From an uncultured Lewinella sp. (GTDB lineage Bacteria > Bacteroidota > Bacteroidia > Chitinophagales > Saprospiraceae): DNA of 45,868 nt. A program made the translations under genes and the position numbers. Shown here piece after piece: positions 19,105-27,541 of this stretch. Numbering within the stretch: position 1 is the first letter of the stretch; each line of letters starts with the position of its first letter. Under the pieces are notes generated by a model. That model saw only the letters and a program-made list of their open reading frames with translations. It had not been told where the DNA came from and made no database searches. The stretch covers positions 1 to 45,868 of the forward strand of contig CAJXOS010000039.1 in assembly GCA_913057725.1 (NCBI GenBank), given 5' to 3'.

Positions 19105-20556
19105 ATGAAAATCGAGCAGATATATACAGGTTGTCTGGCACAAGGCGCCTACTACATTGAGAGTGAAGGAGAAGCAGTAATCATTGACCCACTGCGCGAA
19201 ACGCAACCTTACCTGGAGCGTCTAGCAGAATCAGGTGCGCAATTGAAATACATCTTTGAGACGCACTTCCACGCCGACTTCGTTTCTGGTCACCTGGACC
19301 TAGCGCAAAAGACTGGAGCTACGATCGTATATGGCCCAAACGCAAGTACCGACTATGACATTCACCAAGCGACAGATGGTGAAGTATTACAAGTTGGCAA
19401 ACTAGCATTCAAGGTGCTCCATACGCCTGGTCATACTATGGAAAGTACAACCTACTTACTGCAAAATGAGCAGGGTGAGGATTATGCCATTTTTACTGGC
19501 GACACACTATTCCTAGGTGACGTAGGTCGCCCAGACCTGGCCATTAAGCAGGGGAGTATTACCAAAGAGGATCTGGCAGGCATGCTCTATGACAGTCTAC
19601 GAGAAAAGATCATGCCGCTGGCGGATCATGTGATTGTATATCCTGCACATGGAGCTGGTTCTGCTTGTGGCAAAAACCTAAGTACTGATACCTGGGGCTA
19701 CCTAGGCGATCAGAAGAAGAGCAACTACGCATTGCGAGCAAACATGACCAAAGCGGAGTTTATCACAGAAGTAACAGCCGGACTTACCCCTCCACCCCAG
19801 TACTTCGCTAAAAACGCCATGCTGAACAAGACTGGCTACGGTAGCTTTGACCAGGTTCTTCAACGTGGCTCTGTAGCCCTAGATGCCGACACATTTGAGC
19901 AACTGGTAGAATCGGAGGAAGCATTGATGTTGGATACTCGCCACCAAGATGAGTTCGCGAAAGCACACATCCCCAATTCGATCTTCATTGGTATTGACGG
20001 CAGTTTTGCTCCCTGGGTAGGCGCTCTCATCAAAGACTTAGCCCAACCCATTGTATTGATCACTCCGGAAGGCCGAGCAGAAGAAGTGGTAACCCGCTTG
20101 GCCCGAGTAGGATACGACAATACTCTCGGTTACCTGGAAGGCGGAATAGAAACATGGAAGGCCGCAGGAAAGGAAGTAGATCAGGTTGGTAGTATCCTCG
20201 CTGAGGATCTTGCCAAAAAACTGGCTAATGACAGTACACTGGAAATCGTGGACGTTCGCAAGCCCACCGAATTCCTCGCACAGCACGTGGTTGGCGCTAC
20301 TAATCTGCCACTGGACTACCTCAATAAAAACATGGACCGCCTCGATCGTCAGCAGACTTACTATCTGCATTGCTTGGGTGGATACCGATCAATGATTGCA
20401 GCCTCAATCTTGCAGGCTCGTGGTTTTAGAAACTTAGTCGACATTAAGTTGGGCTGGCGCGCGATCGAAGCGAGTGCAATTCCGAAGACGGACTACGCAT
20501 GTCCAACGGGTATGACACAAGAAGCAATCGATGCAGCAGTAGCTGCAGTGATATAA
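19105..20556 (+). CDS. CstB-like persulfide dioxygenase-rhodanese, copy 2
   Basis: Paralog of the gene at 12473, 483 aa, with the same order: metallo-beta-lactamase dioxygenase domain (THFHAD, HTPGH, TGDT, AHGAGSACGK), a rhodanese-like domain lacking cysteine (ITPEGR in the loop), and a rhodanese domain with C423. The final active loop is HCLGGYRS instead of HCRSGYRS, so the sulfur acceptor or donor may differ. The frame opens upstream at a TTG (19060), but that overlaps the promoter; the ATG at 19105 matches the paralog start. It has its own operator and its own terminator, so it is a single-gene unit. Persulfide oxidation is inferred from family and motifs. Confidence 0.9.
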   Translation: MKIEQIYTGCLAQGAYYIESEGEAVIIDPLRETQPYLERLAESGAQLKYIFETHFHADFVSGHLDLAQKTGATIVYGPNASTDYDIHQATDGEVLQVGKLAFKVLHTPGHTMESTTYLLQNEQGEDYAIFTGDTLFLGDVGRPDLAIKQGSITKEDLAGMLYDSLREKIMPLADHVIVYPAHGAGSACGKNLSTDTWGYLGDQKKSNYALRANMTKAEFITEVTAGLTPPPQYFAKNAMLNKTGYGSFDQVLQRGSVALDADTFEQLVESEEALMLDTRHQDEFAKAHIPNSIFIGIDGSFAPWVGALIKDLAQPIVLITPEGRAEEVVTRLARVGYDNTLGYLEGGIETWKAAGKEVDQVGSILAEDLAKKLANDSTLEIVDVRKPTEFLAQHVVGATNLPLDYLNKNMDRLDRQQTYYLHCLGGYRSMIAASILQARGFRNLVDIKLGWRAIEASAIPKTDYACPTGMTQEAIDAAVAAVI

Positions 20557-20613
20557 TGATGCCAAAAGCAAACGCATCATCATAAAGATTCAATGGGTGA
20601 TTTTATGTTAGTG

Positions 20614-20654
20614 GATACGGCATTGTCGATAGTTACGATGCCGTATCTTTTTTT
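20614..20654 (+). terminator. Rho-independent terminator of dioxygenase copy 2
   Basis: A perfect 10-bp stem (20614-20623, gatacggcat, with 20638-20647) closes a 14-nt loop and is followed by seven T (20648-20654). This is a textbook intrinsic terminator 57 bases after the stop codon. Confidence 0.9.
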
Positions 20655-20720
20655 ATTCAGACAGATAGATATGACTGATGCTCGCACGCTTACACATATG
20701 GATAGATTGATGTTTTCTTC

Positions 20721-20728
20721 TATTTTTG
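20721..20728 (+). promoter_or_regulatory. Predicted -7 box; leaderless transcript of the propeller kinase
   Basis: TATTTTTG matches TAnnTTTG completely and ends four bases before the ATG at 20733. With the box at about -12 to -5, transcription would begin at or next to the A of the start codon, so the mRNA may be leaderless. No Crp/Fnr-type palindrome is seen here. Confidence 0.45.
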
Positions 20729-20732
20729 TGCT

Positions 20733-23700
20733 ATGTCCCACGGGAGCAAATCACACTTTGCACAACACTTAGCAGCCATTTTCATAATCGATCTTGTACT
20801 GATCGTTATTATGACGTTGTGTGGTTCTTCCAATTTAGTGGCTCAGCGCTGGTCAGAGCAAGCCAAGAAATACAGCGTTGACGATGGTCTTCCAACCCTG
20901 GATGCCTATCATATTATTCAAGATCAAGACGGATTTCTTTGGATTGGTACGGATGTAGGTGTAGCACGTTTCGATGGCTACGATTTCACTGTACTAACGA
21001 TGCGGGACGGCATCCCCAACAATGATGTAATTCGAATAAGGGAAGACCATCAAGGAAGAATTTGGCTAAACTCTATCGGGCCACCTTGCATCCTTACTGA
21101 GGATACACCGGAGGTAATTCAAATGCCAAAGCAAGATGTCAACAAATATGGCTTTGACCTCTTAGAAACTCCAGAGGGTGGCTTTTGGCTAAATTACGGT
21201 ACCAGCTACCACTACCTGACACCAGAACATCGATTGGCTCCCTTACCGGAAGAACTAGCTGGTCCAAACACTGCGGCTGTTCGAGGTATTATCAAGCCTT
21301 ATGCCGATACCATCATTGTGTACAGTGGGACGCAATTGCACTTCACCCATAACACTAAGATTATTCGATCAATCGATATCCCGTCTGAAATGCAAGACGT
21401 TCGGGATTTCGCTTATTACTATACTCCTGATGGCATATATTTTGTCAATACCGATGGCTTACATTACTGGTCTTTTCACGACGATCTAATTCAGCTCCTG
21501 GACGATCAAGTCAGTATTGGTCTTGATATAGAAATTATCGGAAAGCAGCTGTTTCTACTCCACCCAGATTTTGGCCTAAGGATTTATGACTTGGAAAATG
21601 AAACGGTGCAACTAAGTCAGCATTTTAATCCTTCCAACTTCTGCAATTCGTTCCTCATTGATCACGAGGATAACCTTTGGATCACCTCCCTTGGTGATGG
21701 CGTTTACTTTTATCCCCGCCAAATCGTGGAGTCCAATGCCACTGTTCTACCGAAGGATCACCAACGAATCAATAAACTTCAACCCTACAATGGCCAGCTT
21801 CTGTTAGGCACCTTTAATGGGCGGATTTATTCCTATGACCCTGAAAATCGGAGTACAGAACTCTGGATTGAATCGAGTGTTCCTAAAAACAACATCTTTG
21901 ACCGTGTCATGGATATGGTTGAACTTCAGAATGGACAACTATTAATAGGAAAAGATACTGGGCTTTATGAATTAAAGAATGATTCTCTGCGCAGGATTAC
22001 CTCCTTCGCGGTAAAAGCACTCAACCTTGACCATGAGCAGAACCTAGTGATCAATACAGGAAGCGGATGTTATTCTCTAGATAAAGATATGCTCCAAGCC
22101 TGGCTTGAGACACCTCCGCGAAAAGGTCCTGAAAAATTCAAGGGCGTAGTCAAAGTGTCTTCCGCCAGAGGGTATTCCTCTTTTCGCTCAGCAGATGGCA
22201 CTATTTGGACGGACAACACGGACGAGGGCTTGATCTCTTACATCGACGGAACTACTAAGTATTGGAAAGACCGCAGTAGTATCTTCAGTGTCCACATTAA
22301 TGACATGGTCGAACTTGCCGATTCTACTATGGCATTCGCTACCCATGGCGAAGGTTTAATCTTATTGAAGAATGGAGACTTTTGGGTAATCAATGAAGTA
22401 GAGCAGCTACCGAGTAATATTGTAAATGCACTATACCTAACCGAGGGAAAACTATGGGTGGCTACCAACCGAGGTGTTGCACTGATTGAAGACATCGACC
22501 TACCTCGACGACAATTTCATATCAACGTATATAACCGAAGTGATGGCCTACTGACAGAAGATATTGCCGACCTTGTCACTTGGGACGATCAACTAATGCT
22601 GGGCACTCAACTCGGATTAATCACACTACCGCTAGACCAGCAACGTGCCACAGAGACCCAACCTCGCATCACGCTTGAAGGAGCTAACGCCAATGGCTAT
22701 CAAATAGACCTCAACAAGGAGGTGCAATTAACACACGACCAGAACAGCATAAAGTTTCAGTTTCTTGGCATCTCCTTTCGAAGTAAAGGTAAAATCCGCT
22801 ATCGCTATCGCCTTAATGGTTATGATCGCGATTGGGCGAGTACGGCAAACCGCGAAGTAACCTATCACAACTTATCTCCCGGTCAATACATTTTCGAAGT
22901 CAATGCTGTAGACTACAAGGGTCAAGTCAGTGCACTACCAGCTACACTCTCTTTTCATATTGAACCACACTTCACACAGCGCAGTGGTTTCTGGTTAATT
23001 GTAGCAGTGTTGCTAATTGGCCTATTGGTAGGAGCTATACAAAGTTATTTTAGCATTAGAGAACGAAACGTTCTATCCAAGCTAGTAGATGAAAAAACCG
23101 CTACTCTTGATCGTCGGGTGCAAGAGTTAGCACGCTCAAACGAAGAGCTCGAGCAGTTTGCCAGAGCAGCGTCTCACGACCTCAAGAGCCCCCTTCGGAA
23201 TGTGGCTAGTTTTGTCCAGCTACTCGATCGACGGGCCAAGGAACGCTTGCAGGACGACGAAAAAGAATTCATCGACCTCGCCATACAGGGTGTCAAGGGA
23301 ATGGAGCGAACCATTGACGACCTCCTAACCATCTCAAGGATTGATCAACAGGAAAAAGATCAGGAGCTGCTTAACTTTTCAGACATCGTAGAAGAAATCA
23401 AGCAAGCCAACCAATCACTCATCGAAGAGCAAGAGGTCAATATTATCCAGGAGACCACTTTCCCTAATGTGCTATTTAGCAAGGTAAATGCCTACCAATT
23501 GCTCCAAAACCTCATCCTCAACGGCATTAATTACCGTTCGGAGGACGCTCCAATTATTCGCTTAGCCTGTGTTGACCAACCACGTCATTGGCTATTTAGC
23601 GTAAGAGATAACGGCATTGGGATAGCGCCCGAATTCCAAAAGCAAATATTTGGGTTGTTCAATCGCCTACACCATAGCAAGGATATACCAGGCACAGGTA

Positions 23701-23813
23701 TTGGGCTCACCATCTGTAAAAAGATCGTCGAACAAAACGGCGGACAGATGGGGGTTCATTCAGAAGCGGGCAAAGGATCAACCTTCTATTTTAGCATTCC
23801 AAAACCTCGTTAG
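20733..23813 (+). CDS. Sensor histidine kinase with beta-propeller sensor (two-component-regulator propeller family)
   Basis: Membrane sensor kinase, 1026 aa. An N-terminal hydrophobic segment (about 13-35) precedes two-component-regulator propeller repeats with the recurring pattern DxxGxLWIGT (about 45-650). A Y_Y_Y domain follows (about 660-745, with YRYRLNGYDRDW), then a transmembrane helix near 752-772 and a coiled coil. The HisKA domain has H815 in ASHDLKSPLRN, and the HATPase domain has DNGIGI and GTGIGL. There is no receiver or DNA-binding domain, unlike the hybrid versions used for polysaccharide sensing, and no response regulator adjoins it. Its ligand is unknown. Its 3' end overlaps the convergent thiol dioxygenase gene by 23 bp. 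Confidence 0.88.
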   Translation: MSHGSKSHFAQHLAAIFIIDLVLIVIMTLCGSSNLVAQRWSEQAKKYSVDDGLPTLDAYHIIQDQDGFLWIGTDVGVARFDGYDFTVLTMRDGIPNNDVIRIREDHQGRIWLNSIGPPCILTEDTPEVIQMPKQDVNKYGFDLLETPEGGFWLNYGTSYHYLTPEHRLAPLPEELAGPNTAAVRGIIKPYADTIIVYSGTQLHFTHNTKIIRSIDIPSEMQDVRDFAYYYTPDGIYFVNTDGLHYWSFHDDLIQLLDDQVSIGLDIEIIGKQLFLLHPDFGLRIYDLENETVQLSQHFNPSNFCNSFLIDHEDNLWITSLGDGVYFYPRQIVESNATVLPKDHQRINKLQPYNGQLLLGTFNGRIYSYDPENRSTELWIESSVPKNNIFDRVMDMVELQNGQLLIGKDTGLYELKNDSLRRITSFAVKALNLDHEQNLVINTGSGCYSLDKDMLQAWLETPPRKGPEKFKGVVKVSSARGYSSFRSADGTIWTDNTDEGLISYIDGTTKYWKDRSSIFSVHINDMVELADSTMAFATHGEGLILLKNGDFWVINEVEQLPSNIVNALYLTEGKLWVATNRGVALIEDIDLPRRQFHINVYNRSDGLLTEDIADLVTWDDQLMLGTQLGLITLPLDQQRATETQPRITLEGANANGYQIDLNKEVQLTHDQNSIKFQFLGISFRSKGKIRYRYRLNGYDRDWASTANREVTYHNLSPGQYIFEVNAVDYKGQVSALPATLSFHIEPHFTQRSGFWLIVAVLLIGLLVGAIQSYFSIRERNVLSKLVDEKTATLDRRVQELARSNEELEQFARAASHDLKSPLRNVASFVQLLDRRAKERLQDDEKEFIDLAIQGVKGMERTIDDLLTISRIDQQEKDQELLNFSDIVEEIKQANQSLIEEQEVNIIQETTFPNVLFSKVNAYQLLQNLILNGINYRSEDAPIIRLACVDQPRHWLFSVRDNGIGIAPEFQKQIFGLFNRLHHSKDIPGTGIGLTICKKIVEQNGGQMGVHSEAGKGSTFYFSIPKPR

Positions 23814-24642
23814 GCACTGCCTTTATCCTTCTAAGCCTTTCGGCTAAACGTTCTGCTGCCTGTATCTCTTGAGTCAAAATCTCCATGTGTTCTGAAGAAG
23901 CTTTTTGACGATGCATACACAAAGAGCCGTCAAACAACTCCCTGATTCTCGCTTCTAGCGCTACCGCTTTCATCCCTGTCTGATAAGTGGGTATACTTAA
24001 CTTTCGGTGAACATCCTCTACCAAAAACCGAAGGCGAGTAGCATAATCACCTCTATATCCCGTTTCTGTCCGTTCGATTTGGTGAGCAGGAAGAGCGAAA
24101 AAGACACCACCGTCAACTCTATGAATTACCCCCGCTACAGGATCAAAAATCCGCGCATCACCCGTAACTGATTCATGCCCGGTTTCCAATCCATACACAT
24201 GCAGGCTCAAGAAGGGCGTTTCGGAAGGGTTTCCCATCTGATGGATAAGGTCATGATGTACAGGCAGAATACTTCCTGGTACTACCCTCCAGCGTGCAGT
24301 GGTTTCTAGCACGTTATCTGCAATTCGGAAAGTTGCGTGTTCTGCTGGCCCAAAAATCTGAACCGCCCCCCACTGCGCATGACCATGATCATGGATAGCC
24401 GAAAAGTCTCCAGGCCGCCAAGACATCAGCATGATCTCAAAACCTGCATCCGCAAATATGAGCTGCCGACCATAACTATCTTCCACCGGATGATCGAGGT
24501 TCGTCCAAGGCGCTAGGTCTGCTGCTTGTACCTGGGCTTTTTCTAGGAGTCGCACAAGGCTCATAGGGTTCCTGTTTTTGTCAACCTTTAAGCCGTCAAT
24601 AATGTATTGAATAGAACTTGGAAGAAAATTTGGGGACTGCAT
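23791..24642 (-). CDS. Cupin thiol dioxygenase (cysteine dioxygenase family)
   Basis: Iron-dependent cytoplasmic dioxygenase, 283 aa, longer than typical cysteine dioxygenase (about 200 aa) because of a helical C-terminal extension. The Fe ligands are H84 and H86 in IHDHG and H134 in LIHQMGN. S146, H148 and Y150 in SLHVY match the Ser-His-Tyr triad of cysteine dioxygenase, and R59 in YGRQLIF is in the place of its substrate-binding arginine. The likely reaction is a thiol (cysteine or 3-mercaptopropionate) plus O2 to the sulfinic acid. From cysteine sulfinate, sulfite can arise. It diverges from the thioredoxin operon and shares operator 3 with it. The substrate is not decided by the sequence. 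Confidence 0.82.
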   Translation of the reverse strand: MQSPNFLPSSIQYIIDGLKVDKNRNPMSLVRLLEKAQVQAADLAPWTNLDHPVEDSYGRQLIFADAGFEIMLMSWRPGDFSAIHDHGHAQWGAVQIFGPAEHATFRIADNVLETTARWRVVPGSILPVHHDLIHQMGNPSETPFLSLHVYGLETGHESVTGDARIFDPVAGVIHRVDGGVFFALPAHQIERTETGYRGDYATRLRFLVEDVHRKLSIPTYQTGMKAVALEARIRELFDGSLCMHRQKASSEHMEILTQEIQAAERLAERLRRIKAVPNEVLEC

Positions 24643-24664
24643 AGATCAATTTTCTGATTTTCCT

Positions 24665-24738
24665 CAAAGTTCTTCCCTCTCCATGACATCACCTGTGACC
24701 TGCATCACTGATCACACTCCTGAGAGCCTGTACTTTTG
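24665..24738. promoter_or_regulatory. Crp/Fnr-type operator 3 with two divergent -7 boxes
   Basis: GTGAC-ctgc-ATCAC lies at 24695-24708. On the plus strand TACTTTTG (24731-24738, perfect TAnnTTTG) begins after exactly 22 nt. On the minus strand GAACTTTG (24672-24665, one mismatch) also begins after exactly 22 nt. One palindrome could thus activate both the thioredoxin-to-crp operon (start near 24743) and the thiol dioxygenase gene (start near 24660, 18 nt before its ATG). Confidence 0.7.
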
Positions 24739-24813
24739 TATTTATAACTTTCCCCGTAGAGCGTCTTCTATCGAAGCATCGGTTATCTTAGGCTACTACA
24801 ATGGGGTAAAACA

Positions 24814-25131
24814 ATGATTATGAGCACAAAGCAATCATTCAAAGAGCTAATAAATAGCGACCAGCCAGTCTTGGTAGACTTCTTTGCAGAATGGTGTGGC
24901 CCATGCAAGGCAATGGCTCCTATTCTACAGGAAGTAGCCAGTAAAACCCGTGGTTCAGCTAAGATCATCAAGGTCGATGTAGACAAAAACCCTACCTTAG
25001 CTAACCAATTGGGCATTAGAGGTGTACCCACCTTCATTATGTTCCAAAATGGCGAAATCAAATGGAGACAATCGGGCATGCAGTCCGCCAATGCATTGAT
25101 CAATGTACTGGAACAGGCTTCTGTCTCCTAA
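24814..25131 (+). CDS. trxA: Thioredoxin
   Basis: Small cytoplasmic disulfide reductase, 105 aa, with the redox motif WCGPCK near 27-32, the conserved FFAEWCGPC context and the cis-proline in GVPTF. A second ATG two codons in (24820) could equally be the start. It is the first gene of a five-gene operon with the YeeE/YedE pair, a porin and the Crp/Fnr regulator (gaps 41, 40, 15 and 16 bp). In this setting it could release sulfide or reduce persulfides formed by rhodaneses. That role is inference; general thioredoxin function is also possible. Confidence 0.93.
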   Translation: MIMSTKQSFKELINSDQPVLVDFFAEWCGPCKAMAPILQEVASKTRGSAKIIKVDVDKNPTLANQLGIRGVPTFIMFQNGEIKWRQSGMQSANALINVLEQASVS

Positions 25132-25172
25132 TTCGCACATACCTTCTACTATAATCTACATATCAATAATCA

Positions 25173-25757
25173 ATGGCTATTGTAACTCTCTTCGCCAGTC
25201 CGCTGGAATGGATTAGTCAGCCATGGCACTGGTCAATTTCCGGTGTCGCTATTGCTGGCATTCTGTTTCTCATGACCTGGATGGGCCGCAGTTTTGGCGT
25301 CTCCACCGCCTTCCGCAATTTCTGCACTATGGCGGGCGCTGGCAAGAAATACGACTTTTTCGATATCAACCTGAAGGATGAAAACTGGCGCTTAGCCTTT
25401 GTCTTGGGCGCCGTACTAGGTGGCTTCATTGGAGCCCACCTGCTTACCAGCCCAGAAGCGGTTGCCATCTCTTCAGAAACCATTACTCATCTGAAGGAAA
25501 ACTTTGGGATTAGCTATCCGCAAGGAGGTGGCTTTTTGCCAACAGAAATCTTCAATTATTCTAACCCCAAAGGTGTCATCCTAACCATAATCGGTGGCTT
25601 CCTCGTCGGCTTTGGAGCACGGTATGGCCGCGGCTGTACTTCTGGGCACGCTATTACGGGCTTGTCCCACCTACAGCTACCATCGCTGCTCACCGTTATT
25701 GGGTTCTTCATCGGTGGCTTGCTGATGACTTGGGTAATCATGCCTCTCATTTTTTAA
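25173..25757 (+). CDS. YeeE/YedE-family sulfur transporter, first half
   Basis: Membrane protein of 194 aa with about four to five hydrophobic helices. It carries the family signature GARYGRGCTSGHAITG near 147-163, including the conserved cysteine, and another cysteine in FRNFCTMAG. Single-chain YeeE/TsuA imports thiosulfate in enteric and thermophilic bacteria. Here the transporter is split into two genes, this one and the next (PmpA/PmpB-like arrangement). The substrate, thiosulfate or another sulfane-sulfur compound, is inferred from the family and from the neighbouring sulfur genes. Confidence 0.87.
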   Translation: MAIVTLFASPLEWISQPWHWSISGVAIAGILFLMTWMGRSFGVSTAFRNFCTMAGAGKKYDFFDINLKDENWRLAFVLGAVLGGFIGAHLLTSPEAVAISSETITHLKENFGISYPQGGGFLPTEIFNYSNPKGVILTIIGGFLVGFGARYGRGCTSGHAITGLSHLQLPSLLTVIGFFIGGLLMTWVIMPLIF

Positions 25758-25797
25758 GGGGCTGGAATAACATTTTCCTTTCAGAAAGATTCAAACA

Positions 25798-26211
25798 ATG
25801 CGACTTCTAAGTTTCTTCATAGTTGGTACAGTATTCGGAATTGTCATGACAAAATCTGAGGCTGTTTCCTGGTTTCGGATTCACGAAATGTTCCGCTTCG
25901 AAAGCTTCCACATGTATGGCATCATTGGTACGGCAGTAGTATTGGGTGCCATTATCATTGCAGCCATGAAACGCTTCAAGGTAAAAACCTTGAGGGACAC
26001 CATGGTGGGTTATATGCCGATGCAACTACACGTTCCTCGCCACTTATTGGCGGGTAGTATTTTTGGTTTAGGTTGGGCGCTGATGGGTGCTTGCCCCGGG
26101 CCTATGTTTGTCATGCTCGGTCAGGGCTTTGGCATTTTTGCACTGGTAATACTCAGTGCTACCTTGGGCACTTTTGCCTACGGGGTTGTTAAAGATCACC
26201 TACCTCACTAA
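25798..26211 (+). CDS. YeeE/YedE-family sulfur transporter, second half
   Basis: Membrane protein of 137 aa with four hydrophobic helices and the signature GLGWALMGACPGPMFVMLG near 94-112, whose cysteine matches the second-half cysteine of YeeE-type carriers. It follows the first half after 40 bp and most likely forms a heterodimeric carrier with it. Two-gene versions of this family are common in Gram-negative bacteria. The substrate is inferred as for the partner. Confidence 0.86.
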   Translation: MRLLSFFIVGTVFGIVMTKSEAVSWFRIHEMFRFESFHMYGIIGTAVVLGAIIIAAMKRFKVKTLRDTMVGYMPMQLHVPRHLLAGSIFGLGWALMGACPGPMFVMLGQGFGIFALVILSATLGTFAYGVVKDHLPH

Positions 26212-26226
26212 CCAACTTATCACTTA

Positions 26227-27525
26227 ATGGACATAAAACTGCTGTCGCTAATCTGGTTCTTGTCCATGACCACGTCTTCGCTTTGGTCGCAGACAGATTC
26301 TTTGAGTACAAAAGATTGGTGGCAGCAGATAGACATTCAACCGGTAGCCATATTACAGGTTTGGAGCTCTTATACTACTGGCCAACAACTTTATGATGAG
26401 GTCAGTGAAAGCTATGAGCAGGTAGGAAATCGGCTCAATTTCCAATTGCGGCGCTCCAGGCTTGGCTTGAAAGGTAGCGTAGGAACCCGAATGAAATTCA
26501 ACCTGCTAGTAGCTGCCGATCTCGTTGGCCGAGATGTACTAGCTGGCACAGAAGGTGGAGCAAACAATGGTCCTTGGCTGCGCCTGCGCTTGTGGAATGC
26601 GTATGCTTTATGGCGCTTGATTCCGCAACGAGAAGGTCTACACTTGAGTATTGGTTTTCAAGTGCCACAACTGGGGCGAGTAAGTACTGCATCAGCCTTC
26701 CGAACGCCTTCGATGGAGAAACCATGGTCGCAGAACTACTTGCGTAGGCATTTGGTCGGAACGGGCCCTGGTCGTTCAATAGGCATACAATTCGGCGGGC
26801 TTATTCTAGCAAATGATTCTTCTTCTAAATGGAGTGGACGCTACGATATTGGCCTATTTAATCCAGCAATGAATACACTGGGTGGAAACAGTATTGGCCA
26901 GCAAACTTCTCCACTTGTGAGTATGCGCTATCGGCTTTCCTATGGCGACTTAGAATCCACCTCCTATGAGCTTACTACGCCAATTACTTTTCAAGGAGAG
27001 CGCTGGGGAGCCAGTCTAAGTGCGTCGGGAGCTTGGCAAGGGAAAAACGACTTTTTCCAAAACAATCACGCACTCGGAGCAGACGTACTAATCAACTTGG
27101 GATGGTGGACAGTTGATGCTGAATGGTTTCAATTGGGCCGACAAGAGCTGGACCAACCAACTCGTAGCTCCGATTGGGCCTCTGCCCAAACGGGCCATCT
27201 GCGTCTCAGTAAGCTTTCCCCAATAGATGACTACTATATGGAAACTACCCTCACCTACATTTTCTTCCAGGGCGCCATGAGCGTACAAGAGCAGGCACGG
27301 GCGCAAACGACCCAGTCTTTTGGCGGAGAAGAATGGTATGCTGAGGCAGCAATCAATTGGTATTTCAATAAAAATTTGAAACTTAGTGGTAGTTATACTT
27401 TCAGGGATGGATCTCCTGGCGCCCACGGCCCTGGAGCCACCTTTAACAACTACCTTTTTCAGTCGGGCGCAGGCCCTATACAACGCGGCAATTGGCTAGG
27501 ACTAGGCCTAGTAGCTATTTTCTGA
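26227..27525 (+). CDS. Outer-membrane porin, phosphate-selective porin O/P-like
   Basis: Protein of 432 aa with an N-terminal signal peptide (about 1-22, ending SLWSQ) and alternating beta-strand sequence. It ends in phenylalanine (GLGLVAIF), as outer-membrane beta-barrels do. The overall pattern (RRSRLGLKGSVGTRMKFNLLVAADL, a late YFNKNLKLSGSYTF strand) resembles OprO/OprP-type anion porins. It lies 15 bp after the second transporter half and 16 bp before the regulator gene. Its place in the operon suggests an outer-membrane pore for thiosulfate or a similar sulfur anion; that is inference. Confidence 0.8.
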   Translation: MDIKLLSLIWFLSMTTSSLWSQTDSLSTKDWWQQIDIQPVAILQVWSSYTTGQQLYDEVSESYEQVGNRLNFQLRRSRLGLKGSVGTRMKFNLLVAADLVGRDVLAGTEGGANNGPWLRLRLWNAYALWRLIPQREGLHLSIGFQVPQLGRVSTASAFRTPSMEKPWSQNYLRRHLVGTGPGRSIGIQFGGLILANDSSSKWSGRYDIGLFNPAMNTLGGNSIGQQTSPLVSMRYRLSYGDLESTSYELTTPITFQGERWGASLSASGAWQGKNDFFQNNHALGADVLINLGWWTVDAEWFQLGRQELDQPTRSSDWASAQTGHLRLSKLSPIDDYYMETTLTYIFFQGAMSVQEQARAQTTQSFGGEEWYAEAAINWYFNKNLKLSGSYTFRDGSPGAHGPGATFNNYLFQSGAGPIQRGNWLGLGLVAIF

Positions 27526-27541
27526 AAAACGAGCACATAAA

